64,000 bases of DNA from an uncultured Collinsella sp. (GCA_949288855.1 CASELS010000001.1:1-64000); one strand, 5' to 3'; numbered from the stretch's first letter, positions 27,205 through 37,111 are shown. The notes: generated by a model not told the origin, from the sequence alone. Program-made: numbers and translations.

Positions 27205-28719
27205 TTAGAGGCTGTACAGCTCGGTGAACTTCTTCACCAAGTAATTGCAGTAATACGTGGCGTCAAAAGGCGCCCCGCAAGAGTCGCGGATGAGCTCGGG
27301 CGCGTCCTTGGAGCGGCCCCAACGCCAGATGTTTTCGCAAAGCCAGCCGCGCACCGGCGCCAAGTCGCCCGCCGCGCAAGCCGCATCCACGTCAATGCCC
27401 GTGCGGGCCATGGCGTCAACGTACTGGGCGCCGTAGGCGCTGCCGAGGGCATAGCTCGGGAAATAGCCAAAGCTGCCGCCCGACCAGTGCGTGTCCTGCA
27501 GGCAGCCGAGGGCGTCGTTGGGCACGTCCACGCCCAGATAGCTCTTCATGAGGTCGCGCCAGAGCGTGGGGATGTCGGCCACGCGTGCCTCGCCGGCAAA
27601 AAGTGCCCGCTCGATGTCGTAGCGCACCATAATGTGGAGCGGATAGGTGAGCTCGTCGGCCTCCATGCGGATGAGCTGCGGGTGGGCAAGGTTGGCGGCG
27701 CGGTAAAAATCGTCCTCGGTCACCTCGCCGTAGGCCTCGGGCGCGTGCGCGCGCAGCACGCCAAGGAGCGGACCGGCAAAGGCGCGGGAGCGGCCGATGA
27801 TGTTCTCAAAGAAGCGGCTCTGGCTCTCGTGTATGCCCATCGAGGTGCCCTCGTCAAGGCAGGTCCAGGCATAGGCCGGATCGACGTTCTGCTCGTAGAT
27901 GGCGTGGCCGCCCTCGTGCAGGATGGAGAAGACGTTGGAGAGCGCGTCGTTTTCGTAGATGTGCGTCGTCACGCGAACGTCCCCAGGGGCAAACCCGTCC
28001 GAGAACGGATGCTCGACCTCGGCCAGCGCGCAGCCCGCCATGTCGAGGCCCTCGAGCGCAAGCAGGTCGCGCGACAAAGCGAGCTGGACAGGGCGGGCGA
28101 CATGCGCCGTGCGGAAGGGGAGATCGGGCGCTGGCATAGCGGCAATCTCGTGCACGAGCGGGACGACGCTTTCTTTCACCTGCGCAAAAAACGCGTCGTA
28201 GGCAGCGGTATCCATGCCGCGCTCGTATTGGTCGAGCAGGACGTCGTAGGCGTCACGCGTGGGGTCGAGCTGGGCGGCACGACGGCGGAGCGTCTCGACG
28301 ATGCGCTCGACATACGGTTCAAAGGATGCCCAATCGTCCGCCTGCTTTGCGTCGTGCCAGACGGCGTTCGCCTCGCTCGTGAGGCGGCTCCAGGCAATCT
28401 CCTCGTCGGTGGGGATGGCGCGTGCCTCGCGCTGATCGCGCGCAAAGACGCGGAGCTCCGCAGCGGTCTGGGGGTCGAGGGGCTCGGCCGCTGAACCCTC
28501 CTGCAGGGCAGAGACGAGCTCGACTGACGCCTCGCTCGTCAAAAGCTCGTGCATCTCGCCCGCGAGCGCACCCATCGCCTCGGCGCGCGCGGCGGCGCCG
28601 TTTGCGGGGGCGACGGTCTCGCCGTCGAACTCGAGCACGCTCATGAGGTAGCGCTTTGTGCGAATCTGGCGCTGCAGGTCTTTGAACGAGGCGATGTTCT
28701 CGCCGGTGATGCTGCCCAT
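27205..28719 (-). CDS. M32 family metallocarboxypeptidase
   Basis: 504 residues, the normal size for the Taq carboxypeptidase family. The zinc motif HEGGH is at His268-His272 (SILHEGGHAIYEQNVDP) and the family motif GIHESQSRFFEN follows, giving the third ligand. It removes C-terminal amino acids from cytoplasmic peptides. ATG 28719 has GAAGGG upstream. It converges with xfp and diverges from the Ntn hydrolase gene at 28918, so it is probably monocistronic. Confidence 0.95.
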   Translation of the reverse strand: MGSITGENIASFKDLQRQIRTKRYLMSVLEFDGETVAPANGAAARAEAMGALAGEMHELLTSEASVELVSALQEGSAAEPLDPQTAAELRVFARDQREARAIPTDEEIAWSRLTSEANAVWHDAKQADDWASFEPYVERIVETLRRRAAQLDPTRDAYDVLLDQYERGMDTAAYDAFFAQVKESVVPLVHEIAAMPAPDLPFRTAHVARPVQLALSRDLLALEGLDMAGCALAEVEHPFSDGFAPGDVRVTTHIYENDALSNVFSILHEGGHAIYEQNVDPAYAWTCLDEGTSMGIHESQSRFFENIIGRSRAFAGPLLGVLRAHAPEAYGEVTEDDFYRAANLAHPQLIRMEADELTYPLHIMVRYDIERALFAGEARVADIPTLWRDLMKSYLGVDVPNDALGCLQDTHWSGGSFGYFPSYALGSAYGAQYVDAMARTGIDVDAACAAGDLAPVRGWLCENIWRWGRSKDAPELIRDSCGAPFDATYYCNYLVKKFTELYSL

Positions 28720-28835
28720 GGATGCATTCCCTTCTCTTGTGTTGCGCGGAGCGCGTCAATTGTTTCGTTGGATAGCATACCCCGCTTCGCACGCCCGGGG
28801 GAGCGCAACCGGGCTCTTGCGTTGCCGCCTATTAG

Positions 28836-28860
28836 TTGACGAAATTGTAAAAAACGTCAA
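28836..28860. promoter_or_regulatory. Inverted repeat in peptidase/Ntn-hydrolase spacer
   Basis: TTGACG and CGTCAA arms around 13 AT-rich bases in the 198-base divergent region. Could be an operator or contain a -35 hexamer; no regulator is adjacent. Confidence 0.4.
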
Positions 28861-28917
28861 ACCATGCAAGAGGTCTGGTAGCATGGGGCGCGCTCTATCG
28901 AAGACAGGAGGGGACTC

Positions 28918-30051
28918 ATGGAGAAAAAGCCTATGAGCAGGGCAAAAAAGATTGTTCTGGGCGTTGTTGTTGCTGTAGCCGTGCTTGTTGTTGCGGCCGT
29001 GGTCGCGGTGTTCGCCCTCTTTGGGCACGAGCTCAAGACGCTCGGTTCCATTGAGAAGGTCGACGACTATCCGCTCTACACCATGACTTACGACGGGGAT
29101 TACGGTATCGATGCGTTTATCGAGCAGGGCGGCGCTTCTAACGACGCCGAACTCATTCAGTTCGTGGTGAGCCGCATCATGAAGGGCCTGCCGATCACCA
29201 TCGACCTGCCCGATCTTGCGTGCTCGACCTTTAATGCCACCACGGCCGAGGGGGACGCGATCTTTGGGCGCAACTTTGACCTCGAGTACTCGCCTGGCAT
29301 GCTCGTGCGAACGAATCCGGCGGATGGCTACGCCAGCGTGTCCATGGTGAACCTTGGGTTCCTCGGCTACGGCGAGGATAAGATGCCCGAGGACCTTATC
29401 TCGAGCCTGACGGCGCTTGCTGCGCCCTATGCGCCGCTCGATGGCGTCAACGAGGCGGGCCTTGCCGTGGGCGTGCTGCTCATCGACACCGAGCCCACCA
29501 ACCAACAGACCGATAAGGTCGATATCACCACCACGACCGCCATCCGCATGATGCTCGACAGCTGTGCGACGGTGGACGAGGCAGTGGCGCTGCTCGGTCA
29601 GTACGACATGCATTCGAGCGCCAACAGCTGCTACCACTTCCAGATTGCGGACGCCTCAGGCGCCTCGGTGATTGTCGAGTACATCGGCGGCGAGATGAGC
29701 GTCCTCGAGCCCGGCGACGCAACGACCATGGGTGCACTCTCCGGCGAGGCGGGTGTGACCTATCAGGCGGCAACGAACTTTTTGCTCACGCCGGGTGAGT
29801 ACGATTTTGGCGGCGGTCAGGACCGCTACCAGGTGCTTATGGAGACTCTTGCGGCCGCCGACGGCGTGCTGTCTGAGGACGAGGCCATGGACCTGCTCCA
29901 GAGTGTCTCGCGCGAGGTGCAGATTCGCGACGACGGCAGCGTCTTCCAGACCCAGTGGTCGGTCGTCTACAACCTCGACGACCTTACCGCGTCGATCATC
30001 ATGGGCGGCAAGTACGACGAGCCCGCCTTTGAGGTGAGCCTCGCCTCGTAA
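28918..30051 (+). CDS. Membrane-anchored linear amide C-N hydrolase (Ntn type)
   Basis: 377 residues. A short positive N-terminus and one membrane helix (about 11-36, IVLGVVVAVAVLVVAAVVAVFALF) would put the enzyme outside the membrane. The body matches the choloylglycine-hydrolase/acyltransferase-like (C45-type) fold: the motif CSTFNATTAEGDAIFGRNFDLEY gives a candidate nucleophile cysteine and the substrate Arg-Asn-Asp cluster. In classical members the cysteine becomes N-terminal after cleavage; here that would release the enzyme from its anchor, an unusual point. Activity could be on N-acyl amino acids, penicillin-like amides or bile salts; it is not a typical cytosolic bile salt hydrolase. 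RBS AGGAGGGG. Confidence 0.8.
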   Translation: MEKKPMSRAKKIVLGVVVAVAVLVVAAVVAVFALFGHELKTLGSIEKVDDYPLYTMTYDGDYGIDAFIEQGGASNDAELIQFVVSRIMKGLPITIDLPDLACSTFNATTAEGDAIFGRNFDLEYSPGMLVRTNPADGYASVSMVNLGFLGYGEDKMPEDLISSLTALAAPYAPLDGVNEAGLAVGVLLIDTEPTNQQTDKVDITTTTAIRMMLDSCATVDEAVALLGQYDMHSSANSCYHFQIADASGASVIVEYIGGEMSVLEPGDATTMGALSGEAGVTYQAATNFLLTPGEYDFGGGQDRYQVLMETLAAADGVLSEDEAMDLLQSVSREVQIRDDGSVFQTQWSVVYNLDDLTASIIMGGKYDEPAFEVSLAS

Positions 30052-30094
30052 GCCCGCGGGCCCACCGGTGCCGGTTCAGCCAAACGTTTCTAGC

Positions 30095-30126
30095 AAGCGC
30101 CTTCGCTTCGCGGCGAAGGCGCTTTT
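30095..30126 (+). terminator. Rho-independent terminator
   Basis: AAGCGCCTTCGC, loop TTCGCG, GCGAAGGCGCTT, then TT. A perfect 12-bp stem, ending the Ntn-hydrolase transcript. Confidence 0.88.
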
Positions 30127-30210
30127 GGTATGCTGGTTAAACTCTATCCACGGGGCCCACGCAGAATGCGCGCGCCTTCGCCCCGTGCGCTTTCAACAGA
30201 AAGGATGCGC

Positions 30211-30417
30211 ATGTCGTATCTTCCCCTTATCGTCGCAGTCCTCGCCATCGCGGCGGTCATCTCGCTTGTCCTCTCGTTTTTGGGCATCCTCGTGGTAGGG
30301 GCGCTTCGCCTGCTGCCCATCGTCTTTATCGTCCTGCTCGTTCTCGTGTTGCTTGGCAAGATCCGCATCAACATCACGCGTAGTGACGGCGGCCGTAGCC
30401 GTTGGCTCGACGACTGA
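30211..30417 (+). CDS. Small hydrophobic membrane protein
   Basis: 68 residues: two closely packed membrane segments (about 4-28 and 30-52, [20 protein letters not shown] and [20 protein letters not shown]) and a short basic tail [19 protein letters not shown]. Start 30211 is chosen since AAAGG is six bases upstream; an ATG two codons earlier abuts that site. It precedes glyA by 23 bases and may be co-transcribed with glyA and proC. Function not recognised. Confidence 0.7.
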   Translation: MSYLPLIVAVLAIAAVISLVLSFLGILVVGALRLLPIVFIVLLVLVLLGKIRINITRSDGGRSRWLDD

Positions 30418-30440
30418 CGCCTTCGTTAAAGGGGGTTTCC

Positions 30441-31691
30441 ATGGCACTCGAACATCTCGCCCAGACCGATCCTGCGCTCGCCGCAGCGCTTGATGCCGAG
30501 CTTTCGCGCCAGCGCGCAACCATCGAGCTCATTGCGTCAGAGAATTTCGTGTCCCCCTCGGTGCTCGAGGCAGTGGGAAGCGTCCTCACCAACAAATATG
30601 CTGAAGGGTATCCGGGGCATCGGTATTACGGCGGATGCGAGCGCGTGGATGTGGTCGAGGACCTCGCTCGCAGCCGTGCATGCGCGCTGTTTGGGTGTAA
30701 CTTCGCCAACGTGCAGCCCCATTCGGGCGCCAACGCCAACCTCGCTGCCTACACCGCGCTGCTGGAGCCGGGCGATACCGTGATCGGCATGCGCCTTGAC
30801 CAGGGCGGGCACTTGACGCACGGCTCGCCGGTCAACTTTTCCGGTAAGCTCTATCGCTTTATCTCCTACGGGCTTGACCCGGCGACAGAGACCATCGACT
30901 ACGACGGCCTCGAGGCCCTGGCCGCAGCCGAGCGCCCCAAGCTCATCGTCGGCGGCGCCTCCGCCTATCCGCGCACGATTGATTTCGAGCGTCTCGCCGC
31001 CATCGCCCACGGCGTCGGCGCACGCCTCATGGTGGACATGGCCCACATCGCCGGCCTGGTGGCGACGGGCGCGCACCCCTCGCCCTTCCCGCATGCCGAC
31101 GTGGTGACCACGACCACGCACAAGACGTTGCGCGGCCCGCGCGGCGGCCTCATTCTCGCCAACGACGCCGAGCTTGCGCGCGCCATCGACAAGGCGGTGT
31201 TCCCGGGCACGCAGGGAGGCCCGCTCATGCATGTCATCGCGGGCAAGGCCGCGTGCTTTGCCGAGGCCGCCACGCCGGCGTTCACGAACTATATCGCGCA
31301 TGTGGTCAAAAACGCCGCCGCGCTTGGCGAGGGGTTGGTCGCAGGTGGACTGCGCCTTGTGTCCGGTGGGACGGATAACCATCTCTGCCTCGTGGATCTT
31401 AGCGCTTCGGGCGTGAACGGGCACGACGCCGAACTTCTGCTCGACGCATGCGGGCTTACGGTCAACAAGAACGCCATCCCGGGCGATCCGTTGCCGCCCA
31501 CCAAGACGAGCGGCATCCGTGTGGGCTCCGCCGCGGGGACCACGCGCGGGTTCAGCGAGGACGAGTTCCGCGAGATCGGCGGGCTTATCGCGCGCGCGGT
31601 CTTTGGTGCGGGCGATAAACGCGTGCAGGCGGCCGTCCGCGCGCGGGTTGACGAGCTTCTGGCGGCCCATCCGCTCTATCCAGAAATGTAG
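30441..31691 (+). CDS. glyA: Serine hydroxymethyltransferase
   Basis: 416 residues, normal length. The PLP lysine is Lys228 in [14 protein letters not shown], with [11 protein letters not shown] and the folate-site [11 protein letters not shown] motif near the N-terminus. It interconverts serine and glycine and supplies methylene-tetrahydrofolate in the cytoplasm. ATG 30441 follows AAAGGGGG; the longer frame from 30402 overlaps the preceding small gene. proC follows after 26 bases. Confidence 0.98.
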   Translation: MALEHLAQTDPALAAALDAELSRQRATIELIASENFVSPSVLEAVGSVLTNKYAEGYPGHRYYGGCERVDVVEDLARSRACALFGCNFANVQPHSGANANLAAYTALLEPGDTVIGMRLDQGGHLTHGSPVNFSGKLYRFISYGLDPATETIDYDGLEALAAAERPKLIVGGASAYPRTIDFERLAAIAHGVGARLMVDMAHIAGLVATGAHPSPFPHADVVTTTTHKTLRGPRGGLILANDAELARAIDKAVFPGTQGGPLMHVIAGKAACFAEAATPAFTNYIAHVVKNAAALGEGLVAGGLRLVSGGTDNHLCLVDLSASGVNGHDAELLLDACGLTVNKNAIPGDPLPPTKTSGIRVGSAAGTTRGFSEDEFREIGGLIARAVFGAGDKRVQAAVRARVDELLAAHPLYPEM

Positions 31692-31717
31692 ACGCTTCCG
31701 CACGAGGGGAGAGGGAA

Positions 31718-32509
31718 ATGTCGAACGCAGACGATTGTAAGATCGGCTTCATTGGCTTTGGCAACATGGCGAGCGCCATGGCGGACGGCTGGATTGCATC
31801 AGGCACGGTGCCGCCGGCGAACCTCTATGCGTGCGCCAGCCGTTACGAGGCGCTTCTCGAGCGCACGGACGCGCGCGGCATGAATGCTTGCCAAAGCGCC
31901 GCGGATCTGGTGGACGCCGTCGATGTGGTGGTTATCGCCATCAAGCCCCATCTCATCGACGAGGTGCTCTCACCGCTTGCGGAGCGCCTGGCTGCCAAGC
32001 CCATCCTCTCGGTCGCGGCGGGGTGGGACTGCGCGCGCTACGAGGCGCTTCTGCCTGGGACCCGCCACATCTCGACCGTTCCCAACACGCCCGTGTCAAT
32101 TTGCGAGGGCGTTATCGCCTGCGAGCGCACCCACACGCTGCGCGATGACGACTATGCGTCTGTTCGCGCGTTGCTCGATGCATTTGGCAGCGTGGTCGAG
32201 GTCGAGAGCCGCCTGCTCTCGGTCGCCGGTACCGTTGGCGGCTGCGGACCGGCGTTCATTGCGATGGTGATCGAGGCCTTGGGCGACGCGGCGGTAAAGC
32301 ACGGCATCCCGCGCGCGGACGCCTACCGCATGGTGAGCCAGATGGTGGCGGGCACCGCCAAGCTCCAGCTCGAGACCGGAGCGCACCCCGGCGTGATGAA
32401 AGACGCCGTCTGCTCGCCCGGCGGCACCACCATCAAAGGCGTCGCCGCGCTCGAGCAGGCCGGATTGCGTTCGGCGTTCATTCAAGCGATCGACGCTATC
32501 GAGGGGTAA
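31718..32509 (+). CDS. proC: Pyrroline-5-carboxylate reductase
   Basis: 263 residues. N-terminal Rossmann fold starts KIGFIGFGNMASAMADGW; the C-terminal dimer domain has the ProC signature from GVMKDAVCSPGGTTIKGVAALE. It makes proline from pyrroline-5-carboxylate with NAD(P)H. GAGGGGAGAGG precedes the ATG. It lies 26 bases after glyA and probably shares its mRNA. A family hairpin repeat follows at 32550. Confidence 0.97.
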   Translation: MSNADDCKIGFIGFGNMASAMADGWIASGTVPPANLYACASRYEALLERTDARGMNACQSAADLVDAVDVVVIAIKPHLIDEVLSPLAERLAAKPILSVAAGWDCARYEALLPGTRHISTVPNTPVSICEGVIACERTHTLRDDDYASVRALLDAFGSVVEVESRLLSVAGTVGGCGPAFIAMVIEALGDAAVKHGIPRADAYRMVSQMVAGTAKLQLETGAHPGVMKDAVCSPGGTTIKGVAALEQAGLRSAFIQAIDAIEG

Positions 32510-32549
32510 CGTTTTTCGAATAGGCGCGTTAAAGGGAAGCCGCTTCGGG

Positions 32550-32618
32550 GCGGGGGAGGTCCCTCCGGGCGCCTCGCAGGCGCGAAGCGCCGAGGATGGC
32601 ATCCGGAGGGACCTCGCC
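32550..32618. repeat. Long hairpin repeat, copy 4
   Basis: GAGGTCCCTCCGG (32556) and CCGGAGGGACCTC (32603) are perfect 13-base arms. The loop, read on the minus strand, has ATCCTCGGCGCTTCGCGCCTGCG, of which TCCTCGGC and GCCTGCG are the family core. It separates the convergent proC and PRD genes. Confidence 0.75.
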
Positions 32619-32647
32619 AGCGCCGCCAGGGTCCTTGAGGCGCCGGC

Positions 32648-33487
32648 TTACCGGGCCCCGGTGACGCGCGCTATGTGCATGGCAAGGTAGCCGACTTCGA
32701 GCTCGCTTACCGCAGTGCCCAGCATCCGTTCCATCTCGGCGCACACGGCTGCCGCGGCGCGATAGCTCTCCGGCGCGCCTGACTGGATGGCGGCATTCAC
32801 GTCGATCGCGAGGCGCTCTTCGTTCAGGATGCGCGTCACCATGTACTTCACGTGCGTCATAAGCCGGTTGTAGTCCATAGACGACACATCGATTTCGGCC
32901 CCGGTGATCCGCTCCACCGCATCGATGCAGGCGCGCGTGAGCTGGGCGACCTGCATCGCCTGCTCCACGTGACTCGCATCGAGGGCGGAGTGCACGTGCA
33001 GGGCGATAAGCCCCGTCTCGTCGTCGCCGAGGACGATGCCGCACCGGTTTTCCAGATCGCGCACGCCGCGGTCGGCGACCTCAAACTCCCGGGGAAAGAG
33101 CGCCCGGATGTCCTCGGTGAGGGGGTTGCTCAACGCGCCGCCGCCGCGCACGCGCTCCACGGCAAACGCAAGATGGTCTGCGAGCGGCAGCAGCATGTTT
33201 TGGTCCACGTGCCCAAAGGTCGCGCAGGCATCCTCGTAGATATCCTCCGCGACATCGAGCACCACGGGGTCGATGCGCTCAACAAGGTCGCGCGCCGTCC
33301 CACGGCTGCCGTTTTGCTGTGAGAGCAGATACAGCTGGACGGACCCCGCCTCACCCAAGTTGTCCACGCGCTCGCCCGGCTTCCGCGCAAAGCCAACGCC
33401 CTTCCCGACCACCAGGTATTCCCGCCCATCGTCGGTGTTGAACGCGAGCACGGCGTTGTGGTTCAGCGGTTTGGTGATGCGATACAT
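32648..33487 (-). CDS. PRD-domain transcription antiterminator, LicT/SacY type
   Basis: 279 residues: a CAT RNA-binding domain (about 1-55, MYRITKPLNHNAVLAFNTDD and VVGKGVGFARKPGE), PRD1 (about 65-170, with FGHVDQNMLLPLADHLAFAVER) and PRD2 (about 175-279, MDYNRLMTHVKYMVTRIL). It binds a ribonucleic antiterminator in its target leader and is switched by PTS phosphorylation of PRD histidines. Start 33487 has GAAAGG upstream; the longer frame from 33565 runs through the spacer. It lies 95 bases downstream of the EIICBA gene on the same strand, and a RAT is found before that gene, so the target is clear. Confidence 0.95.
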   Translation of the reverse strand: MYRITKPLNHNAVLAFNTDDGREYLVVGKGVGFARKPGERVDNLGEAGSVQLYLLSQQNGSRGTARDLVERIDPVVLDVAEDIYEDACATFGHVDQNMLLPLADHLAFAVERVRGGGALSNPLTEDIRALFPREFEVADRGVRDLENRCGIVLGDDETGLIALHVHSALDASHVEQAMQVAQLTRACIDAVERITGAEIDVSSMDYNRLMTHVKYMVTRILNEERLAIDVNAAIQSGAPESYRAAAAVCAEMERMLGTAVSELEVGYLAMHIARVTGAR

Positions 33488-33582
33488 GTGCAGCCTTTCG
33501 GACGGGCGCAAGCAAGGGCGCGCGGTGGCCCCGCAGCGGACGGGGCGGGGCCACCGGCAGTGCAAAACGAGCGGAATCTGCC

Positions 33583-35723
33583 TTACGCCTCGTAGATATC
33601 GACGGCGAGCAGATCGTCGCCCTGATTCACTCGGCCAAACGCCAGCTGGCGCACCTCGTGCTTGCCGTCGGTGGTGGTCACCAGAACCGGGGTGGAGATG
33701 CTCGGGGCGTTCTCGCGGATGTAGTCGAGGTCGAACGTCAACAGTGTATCACCGCGCTTGACCTCATCGCCCTGGGCAACGCATGCGGTAAAGCCCTTGC
33801 CGCCCAGCTTGACGGTGTCGATGCCCACGTGGCAGAGGATGCCCGTGCCGTCGGGCAGCTCGAGGCCCACGGCGTGTTTGGTGTCGAACACGAAGGCGAC
33901 CTTGGCGTCGCACGGCGCCACGAGCTCGCCGGTCGCGGGCACCACGCAGGCGCCGTCGCCCATCATCTTCTGGGCAAAGACCGCATCGGGGCACGCGGTG
34001 ATGGAGAGCGCCTCGCCGGTGAGCGGGCTGCCGAGCGTGACGGTCGCCACCGGTTTGCGCGGCCCCTGCGCCTCGGCGGGCTGCTCGGAGTCGGCTTTGG
34101 TCGCTGCCTCGGGTTCGGCGGCGCCGTCGGCTGCGGGCCGCGCTGCCAGGTACGCCTCGAGGTTCGTCTTGATGACGTTCACCTGGGGCCCGTAGACCAC
34201 CTGTACGCCCTCGCCGCGGCGGATGACGCCGGCGGCTCCCGTGGCCTTGAGCTCGGCCTCGTTCACCTTGTCGCCGTCGTGCACCGTCACGCGCAGGCGG
34301 GTGGCGCAGCAGTCCACGTCGCGAATGTTGGCGGCGCCTCCAAGGCCGGCCGTGATTTGCACGGAGCGCTCGTCGCCCTCGGGGGCGTCGGCCGTGGCGC
34401 TCACCTTCTCGCCCTCCTTGCGGGCGTTGTAGTCGGCCTTGGTGTAGAGCTTGGTCTCGGCATCGCCCTCCTCGCGGCCGGGCGTTGCAAAGTTGAACTT
34501 CTTGATGAGGAAGGTGAACAGCGCAAAGTACACGGCAAAGAACGCAAGGCCGAGCGGGATGATGAGCATCCAGCTCGTCTTATCGTTGCCTTGCAGGATG
34601 CCGAACATAAAGAGGTCGAGCAAGCCGCCGGAGAACGTGAGGCCGACGGTGATGTTCAGAAGGTAGCAGAGCATATACGCGAGACCGGCAAAAACGGTGG
34701 AGATGCCAAAGAGCACCGGCGCCACGAACAGGAACGAGAACTCAAGCGGCTCGGTGATGCCAGTGAGGGCAGACGTCAGCGCGGCAGAGAGCAGAAGACC
34801 GCCCACCGCCTGCTTGCGCTCGGGCTTGGCGGCCTGGTACATAGCGAGCGCCGCGCCCGGGAACGCGAAGATGTAGAGCACGAACTCACCGGTGAAGCAC
34901 CAGGTGCCCGCGGTGGAGAAGTGGGTGACGGTGGGATCGGCCAGCTGGGCGAAGAAGATGTTCTGAGCGCCGGAGACCATGGTGCCGGCCACCTCCATGG
35001 TACCGCCCACGGCAGTCTGCCAGAAGGGGAGCCAAAGGGGATGAGCAGGCGCTTGATCATGCCAAACAGGAACACGCCGACGGGTCCGGCGCTTGCCACC
35101 GCGTAGCCGAGCGCGTTGATGCCCGTCTGGACCGGCTGCCATGCGAAGAACATGGCGATGCCCACGAAGGTGAACACCACGGTGGAGATGATGGGTACAA
35201 AGCGCGACCCACCGAAGAACGAGAGCGCTTGCGGCAGCTGGATCTTGTAGAACCTGTTATGCAGCGCCGAGGTGCCGAGGCCCACGATGATGCCGCCAAA
35301 GGCGCCCATCTGGAGCGACGTGATGCCAAGGACGCTCGCCGTCGCGCCGTCCATGAACTGCTCCACGCCGCCGGTGAGGTCGATCATGGCCGAGATGGCG
35401 GAATGCATAACGAGAAACGCCACGCCCGCGGAGAGAGCCGCGACCTCCTTCTCGGCGCGCGCCATGCCGATCGCCACGCCGATGGCAAAGATGAGTGGCA
35501 GGTTGTCAAAGATGACGCCGCCGCACGCAGAGAGCACCGTGAAAACATCCCAGGCGATGGTGCCGGGCCCCATGATGCCAAGCAGGTTGTACGTGGCAAG
35601 GGTGGTCTCGTTGGTAAACGAGCTGCCGAGGCCCATGAGCAGGCCCGCCACCGGCAGCACCGCGATGGGGAGCATGAACGAGCGCCCCACGCGCTGAAGG
35701 ATCCCAAAGATCTTGTCCTTCAT
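33583..35723 (-). pseudogene. PTS EIICBA of glucose/GlcNAc family, frameshifted
   Basis: Two overlapping frames together make one permease. 35723 down to about 35035 gives EIIC start MKDKIFGILQRVGRSFMLP through GMIKRLLIPFG; the second frame resumes at LWLPFWQTAVGGTM and continues through the rest of EIIC, EIIB (phosphocysteine region DVDCCATRLRVTV) and EIIA (KHAVGLEL and LCHVGIDTVKL, the two active-site histidines). At 35030-35040 the conserved IPFG-LHH-PFW segment lacks its LHH residues and the frame changes. CTTTGG at the break fits a deletion of about 16 bases between short direct repeats. As read, only a truncated EIIC is made; sequencing error is possible. RBS AGGAGG precedes 35723. It would import glucose or a related hexose. 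Confidence 0.88.
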
Positions 35724-35852
35724 ATACGCCTCCTAGCGTCCGAGCACCCGTGCGGGTGCAGGTATTCCCGGGGGGATCCCGGGCGGTACGTCGCAGACTT
35801 TTGGGGAGGGACGCGCTGTATAGCGTGCGGGACGATGCAATCTGCCGGCATG

Positions 35853-35937
35853 AAAAAAGCACCGACCCACGACAGCCGGACGACGTGCGTGCCGCCCCAA
35901 AGCCGAAGGTTAGTGCCTGCCTACCAGTTACACACCC
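35853..35937 (-). promoter_or_regulatory. Ribonucleic antiterminator (RAT) and overlapping terminator
   Basis: On the minus strand 35937-35908 reads GG, TGTGTAACTGGTA, GGCAGGC, ACTAACC, matching the RAT pattern of LicT/SacY targets (GG..TGT.ACTG....GCAGGC...ACC). Its 3' part GCACTAACC pairs with GGTCGGTGC at 35867-35859, followed by TTTTTT (35858-35853), so antiterminator and terminator compete. The leader runs on about 130 bases to the EIICBA start and contains further GC hairpins (CCCGGG pairs and GCACCC/GGGTGC). Upstream, TTTTCA and CATAAT with 17-bp spacing (35986-35958) form a plausible promoter. Rest of 35938-36151 shows nothing else. Confidence 0.85.
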
Positions 35938-36151
35938 TGCATATGCGATTGCAGTGCATTATGCCGATTTGTTTCGCTTCTGAAAAGAGGCGGACGGCAA
36001 ACGGTCGAAATCCCAAGGCCAGCGGCTCGAGGGTGCAGCGGTCTGCTGGGCTCGTGCGCCTCATGCAGCGCCGCTCATCCGCCCATGACGCAACCTTGAC
36101 CCAAACCTGCTATCCTTGGACCATCTGTTCCGGACCTAAAGGAGGTCTCGT

Positions 36152-37105
36152 ATGAGTGGCATCATCGGCGGGCTGGTCTGGCTCATCATCATCGTGGCGA
36201 TCGTGATTGCCATTCTCGCCAACACGCTCTTTGTGGTGAAGCAGCAGCACGCGGTCATCATCGAGCGGCTGGGCAAGTTCAACCGCATCGTGGGCGCGGG
36301 CTTTCACGCCAAGATCCCCGTTATCGACCGTAAGGCCGCAACGGTCTCTCTCCGCACGATGAAAAACGGCTTCGATATCGACGCCAAGACGGAGGACAAC
36401 GTCACCATCGGCCTCGAGGTCTCCGCTCAGTATCACGTCTCGTACGACATGGGTGCGGGCCCGGCTGACTCCGGTGTCTACAAGAGCTACTACATGCTGC
36501 AGCAGCCGGTAGCCCAGATGCGCGACTTCATTACCGACGCGCTGCGCTCCTCCATCCCCGTTTACACGCTCGACGAGGTCTTTGCCAAGAAGGATGACAT
36601 CGCCAAGGACGTCAACGCCACCGTGTCCGAGCAGATGGCCGCCTACGGCTTCACGCTCGTGTCGACGCTTATTACGCGCATCGCGCTGCCCGCCGAGGTC
36701 GAGGACTCCATGAACCAGATCAACGCCGCCCAGCGTACCAAGGCGGCGGCCCAGGACCTCGCCGAGGCGGATCGTATCCGTCGCGTTACCGAGGCACGTG
36801 CCGAGGCCGAGGCCATGGAGAAGGCGGGCGAGGGCATCGCCAACCAGCGCAAGGCCATCGCCGTCGGCATCAAGGACTCGCTCGAGACCATCCAGGAGAC
36901 CGGCGTCTCCAACGACGAGGCCAACCAGCTCTTCATGTTCACGCAGTGGAGCGAGATGATGACCGAGTTCGCGCGGACCGGTAAGAGCTCCACCGTGGTG
37001 CTCCCCGCCGATTTTAAGGCCTCTGCCTCTATGTTCGAGCAGATGCTCACGGCGGGCGAGGCTGACGAGCAGGGCAAAGTCCCGCCTGCGGCCCCGGAGG
37101 CGTAA
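36152..37105 (+). CDS. SPFH/Band 7 (stomatin-like) membrane protein
   Basis: 317 residues. One N-terminal membrane helix (about 5-27, GGLVWLIIIVAIVIAILANTLFVV), an SPFH domain (about 30-200) and an Ala/Glu-rich coiled coil (about 195-245, AQRTKAAAQDLAEADRIRRVTEARAEAEAMEKAGEG in sense). Stomatin-like proteins scaffold membrane microdomains and regulate proteases. RBS AAAGGAGG. bioY follows after six bases with its Shine-Dalgarno inside this gene's end, so the two are translationally close. Confidence 0.92.
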   Translation: MSGIIGGLVWLIIIVAIVIAILANTLFVVKQQHAVIIERLGKFNRIVGAGFHAKIPVIDRKAATVSLRTMKNGFDIDAKTEDNVTIGLEVSAQYHVSYDMGAGPADSGVYKSYYMLQQPVAQMRDFITDALRSSIPVYTLDEVFAKKDDIAKDVNATVSEQMAAYGFTLVSTLITRIALPAEVEDSMNQINAAQRTKAAAQDLAEADRIRRVTEARAEAEAMEKAGEGIANQRKAIAVGIKDSLETIQETGVSNDEANQLFMFTQWSEMMTEFARTGKSSTVVLPADFKASASMFEQMLTAGEADEQGKVPPAAPEA

Positions 37106-37111
37106 GCGCCC

